This document shows, piece by piece, positions 17,158 through 24,463 of a DNA stretch of 64,000 nucleotides; within the stretch, counting starts at the first letter, position 1; each line of letters starts with the position of its first letter. The position numbers and the translations under genes were made by a program. The notes under the pieces were generated by a model. It saw only the letters and a program-made list of their open reading frames with translations. It ran no database searches and had not been told where the DNA came from. The stretch is from Streptomyces olindensis (lineage in GTDB: Bacteria; Actinomycetota; Actinomycetes; Streptomycetales; Streptomycetaceae), in the NCBI GenBank assembly GCA_000696115.1, contig JJOH01000097.1:124001-188000 (forward strand), in the 5' to 3' direction.

Positions 17158-18759
17158 ATGAGTGAGTCCCGTACGCCGCCCCAGACCGTTCTCCTCCGTC
17201 GTGGAGAGGTCCACAGTCCTGCCGATCCCTTCGCCACCGCGATGGTCGTGGAGCGGGGACAGGTCGCCTGGGTCGGTTCCGAGGGCGCCGCCGACGCCTT
17301 CGCGGACGGCGTCGACGAGGTAGTCGACCTCGACGGGGCGCTGGTCACCCCCGCGTTCACGGACGCGCACGTGCACACCACCGCCAGCGGTCTCGCCCTG
17401 ACGGGTCTCGATCTGTCGGGCGCCCCCTCCCTGGAGGCCGCCCTCGCCCTCGTACGGGACTTCGCCGCCGCCCGCCCCGACGACCGCGTGCTGCTCGGGC
17501 ACGGCTGGGACGCCGCCCGCTGGCCCGGCGGCCGGCCCCCGACGCGGGCCGAACTCGACGAGGCCACCGGGCACCGGCCCCTCTACCTCACCCGCATCGA
17601 CGTCCACTCGGCGGTCGTCACGACCGCCCTGCTCGACTTGGTCCCCGGCGTCACCCGGGAGGACGGGCCGCTCACCGCCGACGCCCACCACGCCGTGCGC
17701 GCCGCCGCGTACGCCGCCGTCACGCCCGGGCAGCGCGCCGAGGCACAGCGCACCGCCCTCGCGCACGCCGTCTCGCTCGGCATCGGCACGATCCACGAGT
17801 GCGCCGGCCCGGAGATCTCCTCCGAGGACGACTTCACCGGGCTGCTGCGGCTCGCCGCCGAGGAACCCGGCCCGCGCGTCGTCGGCTACTGGGCCGAGCA
17901 GGACGTCCCCAAGGCGCGCGAGCTGGGCGCGGTCGGCGCCGCGGGTGACCTGTTCGTCGACGGGGCCCTCGGCTCGCACACCGCCTGCCTGCACCAGCCG
18001 TACGCCGACGCCGGGCACACCGGCAGGGCCTACCTGGACGCCGCCGCGGTCGCCGCGCACGTGGTCGCCTGCACCGAGGCGGGCCTCCAGGCCGGCTTCC
18101 ACGCCATCGGCGACGCCGCGGTGGACACCGTGGTGGAGGGCGTGCGGGCCGCCGCCGAGAAGCTGGGCCTCGCCCGGATCCGGGCCGCCCGGCACCGCGT
18201 CGAGCACGCCGAGATGCTCACCCCCGAGAGCGTCGCCGCCTTCGCCGAACTCGGCCTCACCGCCTCCGTCCAGCCCGCCTTCGATGCCCTGTGGGGCGGC
18301 GACGACGGCATGTACGCACAGCGCCTGGGGGCGGAGCGGGCCCGGGGCCTGAACCCCTTCGCCGCCCTGCTGCGCGCCGGTGTCCCGCTCGCCTTCGGCT
18401 CCGACAGCCCGGTCACCCCGCTCGACCCCTGGGGCACGGTCCGGGCCGCCGCCTTCCACCACACGCCGGAGCACCGCGTCTCCGTGCGCGCCGCGTTCAC
18501 GGCGCACACGCGCGGCGGCTGGCGGGCCGTGGGACGGGACGACGCGGGCGTCCTGGTCCCGGGCGCCCCCGCCGACTACGCCGTGTGGCGCACCGGCGAA
18601 CTCGTCGTCCAGGCCCCCGACGACCGCGTCGCCCGCTGGTCGACGGACCCCCGCTCCGGCACCCCCGGGCTGCCCGACCTGACCCCCGGCCGCGACCTGC
18701 CCGTCTGTCTGCGCACCGTGGTGGGCGGGCACACGGTCTTCGTAGGGCCGGGCGAGTGA
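17158..18759 (+). CDS. Amidohydrolase family protein (YtcJ-like)
   Basis: A 533-residue metal-dependent hydrolase. The N-terminal beta-sandwich starts TVLLRRGEVHSPADPF; the barrel begins LVTPAFTDAHVHT with the HxH metal pair. GFHAIGDAAVDTVVEG, HRVEHAEMLTP and FGSDSPVTPLDPWGTVRAA supply the remaining metal and catalytic histidines and aspartate. This order is that of the YtcJ/amidohydrolase_3 family; the substrate is unknown. The start ATG has no ribosome-binding site and GAAACT seven bases upstream may be a -10 box, so leaderless expression is possible, otherwise read-through from the Lrp gene. Confidence 0.87.
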   Translation: MSESRTPPQTVLLRRGEVHSPADPFATAMVVERGQVAWVGSEGAADAFADGVDEVVDLDGALVTPAFTDAHVHTTASGLALTGLDLSGAPSLEAALALVRDFAAARPDDRVLLGHGWDAARWPGGRPPTRAELDEATGHRPLYLTRIDVHSAVVTTALLDLVPGVTREDGPLTADAHHAVRAAAYAAVTPGQRAEAQRTALAHAVSLGIGTIHECAGPEISSEDDFTGLLRLAAEEPGPRVVGYWAEQDVPKARELGAVGAAGDLFVDGALGSHTACLHQPYADAGHTGRAYLDAAAVAAHVVACTEAGLQAGFHAIGDAAVDTVVEGVRAAAEKLGLARIRAARHRVEHAEMLTPESVAAFAELGLTASVQPAFDALWGGDDGMYAQRLGAERARGLNPFAALLRAGVPLAFGSDSPVTPLDPWGTVRAAAFHHTPEHRVSVRAAFTAHTRGGWRAVGRDDAGVLVPGAPADYAVWRTGELVVQAPDDRVARWSTDPRSGTPGLPDLTPGRDLPVCLRTVVGGHTVFVGPGE

Positions 18760-19293
18760 TCTACGGGGGTGGCGCGCACGCGATCGTGCGCCGCACCCCC
18801 GGCGCGCGACCTGCGCATCCTCGGCCCTGACCAGGGCTTTGCCGTGGAATGCGCAGGTCGAACGGCTGTTGACAGGCGGCCGCAGGGGGCCGGTAGGTTC
18901 GGCCGAGTCCACCACCGGACGCCCGACCGGGGAGCGTTCGCACACTCGCCGCAGCGCCGCCGGGTCAGGGACGGTGTGCCGCACCGGGGCACCGCCACTG
19001 GGAGCCAGGCTCAGGCCGGCGCAGCGCCGAGGGAACGTTCCGGCCGGTCGGGGAGGTGTGACCCGGGTGGGGCCCGGGCGCTCAGTAGACAACGGCTTTC
19101 GGTCGATCCGCAGCCAGCGGGTCCCGGGTCGGCCCGAAGGGCGCCGGGCCCCCATCCGCCGTACGCTCGCACCCGGAGGCGCGCTCTTACCCGCGTCTTG
19201 TCGATTCGACACCACCATTCGAACGTCCTGTCACGTCATCGCAGGCCGGGACCACTATGGTGGACCTCTGCGTATGGACATGAAGGGGCAGCA
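18760..19293. other. 530-base gene-free region upstream of the mannose synthase gene
   Basis: No frame here has convincing coding character; the 152-codon frame at 18839-19297 is Arg/Gly-rich and ends in the short MDMKGQQ frame. The region holds a good promoter (18869-18899) and GC-rich inverted repeats, so it is probably a long 5' leader of about 390 bases. Bases 18980-19010 look superficially like part of a cobalamin riboswitch but the conserved B12 box is missing. Confidence 0.5.
18869..18899 (+). promoter_or_regulatory. Candidate promoter of the ppm1 transcript
   Basis: TTGACA (18869-18874) and TAGGTT (18894-18899) are 19 bases apart; the -35 box is a perfect consensus. Transcription would start near 18906, giving a leader of about 390 bases to the GTG at 19294. 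Confidence 0.5.
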
Positions 19294-20124
19294 GTGAACG
19301 ACGGCGACGGAACCCTCGCGGCAGGAGCCCAGGGGAGGAAGTTCGGCCCGCTCGGCACGGCCTTGGTGATCATCCCGACCTACAACGAGGCGGAGAACAT
19401 CAAGAGCATCGTCGGCCGGGTACGCGAGGCCGTCCCCGAGGCGCACGTGCTCGTGGCCGACGACAACAGCCCGGACGGCACCGGCAAGCTGGCCGACGAG
19501 CTGGCCGTCGAGGACGACCAGGTCCACGTGCTGCACCGCAAGGGCAAGGAGGGCCTCGGCGCCGCCTACCTCGCGGGCTTCCGCTGGGGCCTGGAGCGCG
19601 ACTACGGCGTGCTGGTCGAGATGGACGCCGACGGCTCCCACCAGCCCGAGGAACTGCCCCGTCTGCTCACCGCCCTCAAGAGCGCCGACCTGGTGCTCGG
19701 CTCGCGCTGGGTGCCCGGGGGGCGAGTGGTGAACTGGCCGAAGTCCCGCGAGGTGATCTCCCGGGGCGGCAGCCTCTACTCCCGGCTGGCGCTCGACCTG
19801 CCGCTGCGCGACATCACCGGCGGCTACCGCGCGTTCCGCCGCGAGACCCTGGAGGGCCTCGGCCTCGACGAGGTCGCCTCGCAGGGCTACTGCTTCCAGG
19901 TCGACCTGGCCCGCCGCGCGGTCAAGGCCGGCTACCACGTGGTCGAGGTGCCCATCACCTTCGTCGAGCGGGAGCTCGGCGACTCCAAGATGAGCCGCGA
20001 CATCCTCGTCGAGGCGCTGTGGCGGGTCACGGCGTGGGGGGTGGGGGAGCGCGTCGGCAAGGTCACGGGGCGCGTGGCGAAGCCGTCCGTCACGGGGCGC
20101 GGCGGCGAGCCGTCGAAGCCGTAG
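19294..20124 (+). CDS. ppm1: Polyprenol-phosphate mannosyltransferase (Ppm1/Dpm)
   Basis: A 276-residue GT2 enzyme that moves mannose from GDP-mannose to polyprenyl phosphate on the inner membrane face. The product feeds protein O-mannosylation and lipoglycan synthesis. Motifs: VIIPTYNEAENI, VADDNSPDGTG, MDADGSHQPEEL with the DxD metal site, GSRWVPGGRVVNWP, and the C-terminal GYCFQVDLARRAVKAGYHVVEVPI. No membrane helices are fused to it, as is usual for the catalytic subunit in Streptomyces. The GTG start overlaps the stop of a seven-codon frame MDMKGQQ at 19274-19297, which carries the GGGGCAG ribosome-binding site. Confidence 0.93.
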   Translation: MNDGDGTLAAGAQGRKFGPLGTALVIIPTYNEAENIKSIVGRVREAVPEAHVLVADDNSPDGTGKLADELAVEDDQVHVLHRKGKEGLGAAYLAGFRWGLERDYGVLVEMDADGSHQPEELPRLLTALKSADLVLGSRWVPGGRVVNWPKSREVISRGGSLYSRLALDLPLRDITGGYRAFRRETLEGLGLDEVASQGYCFQVDLARRAVKAGYHVVEVPITFVERELGDSKMSRDILVEALWRVTAWGVGERVGKVTGRVAKPSVTGRGGEPSKP

Positions 20125-20232
20125 CCGCTTCGGAGGCTGTGCCGGCCGTGGCCGCTTCGGGCTCGGCCGCGCACAGGAACGCCTGATCGGGGGCTTATCC
20201 CGCGCTGAGCCGGAGCCAGGCACACTGGAGTC

Positions 20233-20808
20233 ATGACGACTGGCGCTCAGACCCCCAGCCACCCCGCCCGGCCCCGGCGCTCCCGGCTGCGCACGTTCCT
20301 GCCCCTGGGGATCGCCGCGTGGCTCGTGCTGGAGATCTGGCTGCTCACGCTGGTCGCGGGGGCGTCGAACGGGCTGGTGGTGTTCCTCGTCCTGCTGGCG
20401 GGCTTCGTGCTCGGCTCGATCGTCATCAAGCGGGCCGGCCGGCGTGCCTTCCGCAGGCTCTCCGAGGCGCTGCAACAGCAGCAGAGCGGTGTGATGCCGG
20501 CGGCGGCCCGGCCGAACAGCGAGGGCAACGGCCTGATGATGCTGGGGGGTCTGCTGCTGATGACCCCCGGCCTGGTGTCGGACGCGGTGGGCCTGCTCCT
20601 GCTGCTGCCCCCGGTCCAGAAGGCCGTGAGCCGTTCCGCCGAGCGCACCTTCGAGCGCAAGCTCCGCGAGGCCGACCCGGGCACGCTGGGCGGCGCCTTC
20701 CAGCAGGCCCGGATGCACCGCCCGGACGGCAAGGTCGTCCAGGGCGAGGTCATCAGGGACGAGCCGGGGGACACCCCGCAGGAGCCGCGTCCGCCGCTGA
20801 CGCACTGA
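20233..20808 (+). CDS. fxsA: FxsA family membrane protein
   Basis: A 191-residue membrane protein. Three or four hydrophobic segments (about 20-38, 42-60, 95-125) contain EIWLLTLVAGASNGL and LLLMTPGLVSDAVGLLLLLPP, the FxsA block. In E. coli FxsA suppresses phage F exclusion; its normal job is unknown. The C-terminal tail is charged and cytoplasmic. ATG is preceded by GGAG. It follows ppm1 in the same direction (108-base gap) and shares a bidirectional terminator with rbpA. Confidence 0.88.
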   Translation: MTTGAQTPSHPARPRRSRLRTFLPLGIAAWLVLEIWLLTLVAGASNGLVVFLVLLAGFVLGSIVIKRAGRRAFRRLSEALQQQQSGVMPAAARPNSEGNGLMMLGGLLLMTPGLVSDAVGLLLLLPPVQKAVSRSAERTFERKLREADPGTLGGAFQQARMHRPDGKVVQGEVIRDEPGDTPQEPRPPLTH

Positions 20809-20829
20809 GGAACCCGCACAGACGGAAAA

Positions 20830-20868
20830 CCGCGGGCGCCGTACGTACTTCACGTACGGCGCCCGCGG
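20830..20868. terminator. Bidirectional terminator between fxsA and rbpA
   Basis: A perfect 17-bp stem (20830-20846 with 20852-20868) with a five-base loop lies between the two convergent genes and is one of the strongest hairpins in the window. Confidence 0.88.
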
Positions 20869-20908
20869 TCACTGACGCGCTGTTATTCCGGCCAGGCCCC
20901 GGAGGGAC

Positions 20909-21283
20909 TTACGCCGACTTCCGGCTGTCCCGGGGATGAACAGCGATGTTCATCGCACCGGAGCGCAGAACCGCCAGACGCTCCTCGAGGACCTCTTCGA
21001 GTTCCTCACGGGTGCGTCGCTCCATCAGCATGTCCCAATGCGTACGCGCGGGCTTGGCCTTCTTCTCTTCCGGGCCGTCGCCGTCCACCAGGAGTGCCTG
21101 GGCCCCGCAGACCTTGCACTCCCACTCCGGCGGGATCTCCGCCTCGACCGAGAAGGGCATCTCGAAGCGGTGCCCCTTCTCGCATGCGTACTCCACGGCC
21201 TGGCGCGGGGCCAGGTCGATGCCGCGGTCCGTCTCGTAGCTGGTCACCACGAGGCGCGTGCCGCGAAGAGCTCGCTCACTCAT
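20909..21283 (-). CDS. rbpA: RNA polymerase-binding protein RbpA
   Basis: RbpA binds the principal sigma factor and RNA polymerase, stabilises open complexes and is needed for normal growth of Streptomyces. The 124-residue protein starts MSERALRGTRLVV and has the zinc-site residues Cys34, His38, Cys56 and Cys59 (YACEKGHRF, EWECKVCG), then the basic linker and the C-terminal sigma-interaction helix ARTHWDMLMERRTREELEE. Length and zinc residues agree with S. coelicolor RbpA. ATG follows GGGAGG with 8-base spacing. A SigR promoter lies 62 bases upstream, as known for this gene. Confidence 0.97.
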   Translation of the reverse strand: MSERALRGTRLVVTSYETDRGIDLAPRQAVEYACEKGHRFEMPFSVEAEIPPEWECKVCGAQALLVDGDGPEEKKAKPARTHWDMLMERRTREELEEVLEERLAVLRSGAMNIAVHPRDSRKSA

Positions 21284-21344
21284 GAATCGTGCCTCCCGGG
21301 CTTGTCGCCCACAGGACAGGTGTCGCTGTCGTCGTCATCCGGTC

Positions 21345-21370
21345 AACGTCCGGTCGGCGGTAAAGATTCC
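21345..21370 (-). promoter_or_regulatory. SigR-type promoter of rbpA
   Basis: Read on the minus strand, GGAAT (21370-21366), 18 bases, GTT (21347-21345). This is the thiol-oxidation sigma factor SigR consensus GGAAT-N18-GTT. rbpA is an established SigR target in S. coelicolor, so disulphide stress probably induces the gene here too. Confidence 0.82.
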
Positions 21371-21445
21371 CGTTCCGGGTCCCGTTCCGGGTCATGCGTC
21401 GCCGTCGTAGCCGCCCTTGTTGTACCCACCAGCGCCCGGTTTGTC

Positions 21446-21463
21446 ACATCTGCTAGCAGATGT
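21446..21463. repeat. 18-bp perfect palindrome upstream of rbpA
   Basis: ACATCTGCTAGCAGATGT is fully self-complementary. It sits in the AT-richer stretch 160 bases upstream of rbpA and 90 bases beyond the stop of the MFS gene. On the plus strand it falls between TTGTCA (21441-21446) and TAACCT (21463-21468), a possible promoter pair. A dimeric repressor site is a reasonable guess. Confidence 0.5.
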
Positions 21464-21549
21464 AACCTAGCGTTTCGGCATCTTTGACGCGCAGTAACGG
21501 TACGCCTGGCAGGCCAAACGCGTACACTACAGCCCTTTCGCGTCGAGTG

Positions 21550-22896
21550 CTAAATCCTGTCTGGAACCGGATTCCCCGCATCCGCGATCGCACGCCGTAC
21601 CGGAACCCGGGCGAGCAGGGCGAATCCCAGCACGAAGAACGCCACCAGCGAGATGATCGCGTCCCGGTAGCTGCCGGTGAGCTGGTAGGTGAGCCCGAAC
21701 AGCAGCGGCCCGAGCCAGCTCATCCCGCGGTCGCTCAGCTCGTACGCGGAGAAGTATTCGGCCTCCTTGCCGGGTGGGACGAGATGGGAGAACAGGGAGC
21801 GGGACAGCGCCTGGCTGCCGCCCAGGACCAGGCCGATCCCGGCGGCCAGGACGAAGAACCACAGCGGCGCCCCGGCGGGCAGGAAGAACCCGGCCGCGAG
21901 CGTCACCGTCCACGCGACCAGCGAGCCGAGGATCACGCGCTTGGCGCCGTAGGTCCGGGCCAGCCGTCCCATCGTCAGCGCGCCCGCCACTGCCAGCACC
22001 TGCACCAGCAGCACGGCGCCGATGAGGGTGGACTGCCCGAGGCCGAGTTCCTCGGAGCCGTAGACCGAGGCCTGGGAGATCACCGTCTGGATGCCGTCGT
22101 TGTAGACGAGGTAGGCGAGCAGGAAGGCCAGCGTCAGCGGGTGGCGGCGCATGTCGCGGACGGTCGCGGCGAGCTGCCGGAAGCCCGGGAGGGCCGCCTC
22201 GCGGGCGGTGGTCCTGCGGTCGCGCAGCCGGGTCAGCGGGATCAGTGCGAAGGCGCCCCACCACAGGCCGGCCGAGGCGAGGCAGATGCGGACGGCCGTG
22301 CTCTCGGAGACGCCGAAGCCCTCGTGCCCGGTGTAGAGGACCAGGTTGGCGACGAGGACCAGCGAGCCCGCCGCGTACCCGAAGGCCCAGCCCCGGGAGG
22401 ACACCGCGTCCCGTTGCTCGGGCGGGGCGATCTGCGGGAGGTAGGAGTTGTAGAGCATCATCGCCACGGACTGCGCGGCGTTCGCGACGATCAGGAGGGC
22501 GCCGCCGAGCAGGTAGCGGTCGCCGTCCAGGAAGAACATGGCCGTCGTGGCCGTGGCCCCCAGGTAGGCGGCGGCCGCGAGGAGCGGCTTCTTGCGGCCG
22601 GTGCGGTCGGCGGCGGCGCCCACCAGGGGCATCACCAGCACGGCCACGATCACCGACAGGGACACCGAGTACGCGAAGAAGGACCCGGCGCGCACCGGGA
22701 TGCCGAGGGGGTGGACGTACCCGTCCCCGTCGGCCGCCGACTCGGCGACCGAGGTCAGGTAGGGGCCCAGGAACACCGTGAGCACGCTCGTCGAGTAGAC
22801 GGAGCACGCCCAGTCGTAGAAGTACCAGCCGCGCTGCTCGCGTCCGAGATCCGCGGCGCCGTCGGCCGGCGGTGTCCGCACGGTGTCGGTGCCCAC
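21550..22896 (-). CDS. UMF1/ATG22-type MFS transporter
   Basis: A 448-residue protein with about 12 hydrophobic segments. The early WYFYDWACSVYSTSVLTVFLGPYL and the inter-helix ADRTGRKKPLL are typical of the UMF1 (Atg22-like) branch of the major facilitator superfamily; YLVYNDGIQTV and the second-half repeat fit as well. In yeast Atg22 exports vacuolar amino acids; the bacterial substrate is unknown. GTG start at 22896 with GAGGG upstream. It is followed by no gene on its strand for 260 bases, and the glycerophosphodiesterase gene lies 49 bases upstream, so the two may be co-transcribed. Confidence 0.85.
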   Translation of the reverse strand: MGTDTVRTPPADGAADLGREQRGWYFYDWACSVYSTSVLTVFLGPYLTSVAESAADGDGYVHPLGIPVRAGSFFAYSVSLSVIVAVLVMPLVGAAADRTGRKKPLLAAAAYLGATATTAMFFLDGDRYLLGGALLIVANAAQSVAMMLYNSYLPQIAPPEQRDAVSSRGWAFGYAAGSLVLVANLVLYTGHEGFGVSESTAVRICLASAGLWWGAFALIPLTRLRDRRTTAREAALPGFRQLAATVRDMRRHPLTLAFLLAYLVYNDGIQTVISQASVYGSEELGLGQSTLIGAVLLVQVLAVAGALTMGRLARTYGAKRVILGSLVAWTVTLAAGFFLPAGAPLWFFVLAAGIGLVLGGSQALSRSLFSHLVPPGKEAEYFSAYELSDRGMSWLGPLLFGLTYQLTGSYRDAIISLVAFFVLGFALLARVPVRRAIADAGNPVPDRI

Positions 22897-22945
22897 CCGT
22901 GCCCTCGCTTCCCCGTGAACGCGCAGAGGCGACCGGCCGGGGGTC

Positions 22946-23713
22946 TCAGACCCAGACGCCGCGGTCCTCCATGACCTTGCGCAACGTGTCGATGTGATCG
23001 GTCATGATGCCATCCACGCCGAGGTCCAGAAGCCGGTGCATGCTCTCCGGGTCGTTGACGGTCCACACGTGCACCTGGAGCCCGCGCGCGTGGGCGGCGC
23101 GGACGAAGCGGAGGTCCACGACCTGGATGCCGGACTGGATCTCCGGGACCTGCGCGGCGACCGCCGAGCGGCGCACCGCCGCCGGCAGCCCCCAGGAGCG
23201 CAGTCGCAGGTTGAGGACGCCCCGGGTGCCGTACGACGTGGCCAGGCGCGGACCGGCCAGCCGCTGGGCGCGCACCACGCGCGCCTCGGAGAACGAGCCG
23301 AGGCAGATCCGGTCCCAGGAGTCGGTCCGGCCGACCAGGTCGAGGAAGGGCAGCAGGGCGGCCTCCGCCTTGACGTCGACGTTCCAGCGCACGTCGGGGA
23401 ACGTCTCCAGGAGTTCCTCGAAGAGGGGCACCGGTTCCTCGCCCCCCACGCGAGCCTGGCGTACCTCCTGCCAGGGCAGGTCGGCGATCCGGCCCGCGCC
23501 GTCCGTCACCCGGTCCAGGGTCGCGTCGTGGAAGGCGACGAGCTTGCCGTCCCGGGTGGCGTGGACGTCGGTCTCGATGTACCGGTAGCCCGCCTCCACG
23601 GCGCACCGGAACTGCCGCACCGTGTTCTCCAGGCCGTCCGCGGCCCCGCCCCGGTGGGCGAAGGCGATCGGGCCGGGATGGTCGAGGTAGGGGTGGCGTA
23701 TCCGCGGGGTCAC
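22946..23713 (-). CDS. glpQ: Glycerophosphodiester phosphodiesterase
   Basis: A 255-residue cytoplasmic enzyme (no signal peptide) that releases glycerol 3-phosphate from glycerophosphodiesters. The catalytic residues are visible: AFAHRGGAADGLENT (histidine and Glu-Asn), ETDVHATRDGKLVAFHD (metal acids and second histidine), NVDVKAEAAL (lysine) and VWTVNDPESM near the end. The GTG at 23713 overlaps the stop of yczE by four bases, so the pair is translationally coupled. The gene name is by family; other paralogues are expected elsewhere in the genome. Confidence 0.9.
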   Translation of the reverse strand: MTPRIRHPYLDHPGPIAFAHRGGAADGLENTVRQFRCAVEAGYRYIETDVHATRDGKLVAFHDATLDRVTDGAGRIADLPWQEVRQARVGGEEPVPLFEELLETFPDVRWNVDVKAEAALLPFLDLVGRTDSWDRICLGSFSEARVVRAQRLAGPRLATSYGTRGVLNLRLRSWGLPAAVRRSAVAAQVPEIQSGIQVVDLRFVRAAHARGLQVHVWTVNDPESMHRLLDLGVDGIMTDHIDTLRKVMEDRGVWV

Positions 23714-24363
23714 GGACGCAGTATCGCGCGTTCTGGTTGACCGGTGGCAACGACCGTGCTGCCGCCGGATGCCGGGGGAACGGCGAACACGCGCAGGAAC
23801 AGCTGGGCGAGCGGCCCGATGGACAGCGCGTACAGAAGGGTGCCGACGCCGACCGTACCGCCCAGGGCGAAGCCGGTCGCCACGACCGTCAGCTCGATGC
23901 CCGTGCGCACCAGCCGGATCGAGACGCCCGTGAGCTGGTGCAGTCCGGTCATCAGGCCGTCGCGCGGGCCCGGGCCGAAGCGGGCCGCGATGTAGAGGCC
24001 GGTGGCCGCGCCGTTCAGGACGATGCCCGTGGCCATCAGGGTCACGCGGAGCGCCCAGCCGTGCGCGTCGGGCACCAGGGCCAGCGTGGCGTCCATCGCC
24101 ATGCCGATGACCAGCACGTTGGAGACCGTGCCCAGGCCCGGCCGCTGTCGGAGCGGGATCCACGCGAGCAGCACCGCGGCGCCGACGAGGGTCAGCACCA
24201 CGCCGATCGACAGCCCCGTCCGCTCGGCGAGGCCCTGGTGCAGCACGTTCCACGGTTCCAGGCCGAGTCCCGACCGGACGAGCAGCGCCGAACTCGCGCC
24301 GTACAGCGCGAGACCGACGTAGAGCTGGATGAGCCGCCGGGCGAGACGCCCCCGCGTGGACAT
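23710..24363 (-). CDS. yczE: YczE-type integral membrane protein
   Basis: A 217-residue protein with five to six membrane helices. YVGLALYGASSALLVRSGLGLEPWNVLHQGL, GPGPRDGLMTGL and VTVG-like C-terminal segments match the YczE/YyaS/YitT family of unknown function. ATG at 24363 follows GGGGGG. It is divergent from a MocR-type regulator, and this yczE-yczR arrangement is a recognised regulatory pair in several phyla, so repression or activation by the neighbour is likely. Confidence 0.82.
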   Translation of the reverse strand: MSTRGRLARRLIQLYVGLALYGASSALLVRSGLGLEPWNVLHQGLAERTGLSIGVVLTLVGAAVLLAWIPLRQRPGLGTVSNVLVIGMAMDATLALVPDAHGWALRVTLMATGIVLNGAATGLYIAARFGPGPRDGLMTGLHQLTGVSIRLVRTGIELTVVATGFALGGTVGVGTLLYALSIGPLAQLFLRVFAVPPASGGSTVVATGQPERAILRP

Positions 24364-24386
24364 GATGTGCCCCCCTGTGGTGGTAG

Positions 24387-24459
24387 TGGACTGATGCATG
24401 ACACGCTGTGGCTTGGATGGACACGCCATCCAGGGCCAATCCGGGGAAGGTGGACTGAT
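24387..24459. promoter_or_regulatory. Candidate MocR (YczR) operator region
   Basis: The 100-base divergent region holds two identical direct repeats, TGGACTGAT at 24387-24395 and 24451-24459, flanking an inverted repeat TGGATGG-ACACG-CCATCCA at 24414-24432. MocR regulators typically bind direct repeats plus a partially inverted one, so this is probably the control site of both genes. Confidence 0.55.
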
Positions 24460-24463
24460 TTCG

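Noticed and set aside
18975..19035. Resemblance to a cobalamin riboswitch core (CGCCACTGGGAGCC...)
   Set aside because: The B12-box sequence GCCACTG-like part occurs, but the conserved GGGAA and GAATCCGG elements and a plausible P3-P6 arrangement are missing, and the downstream gene is not a cobalamin gene.
18839..19297. 152-codon plus-strand frame before ppm1 as a gene
   Set aside because: Arg/Gly-rich translation, no ribosome-binding site, stop-overlap explained by the seven-codon uORF, and the promoter maps to its start.
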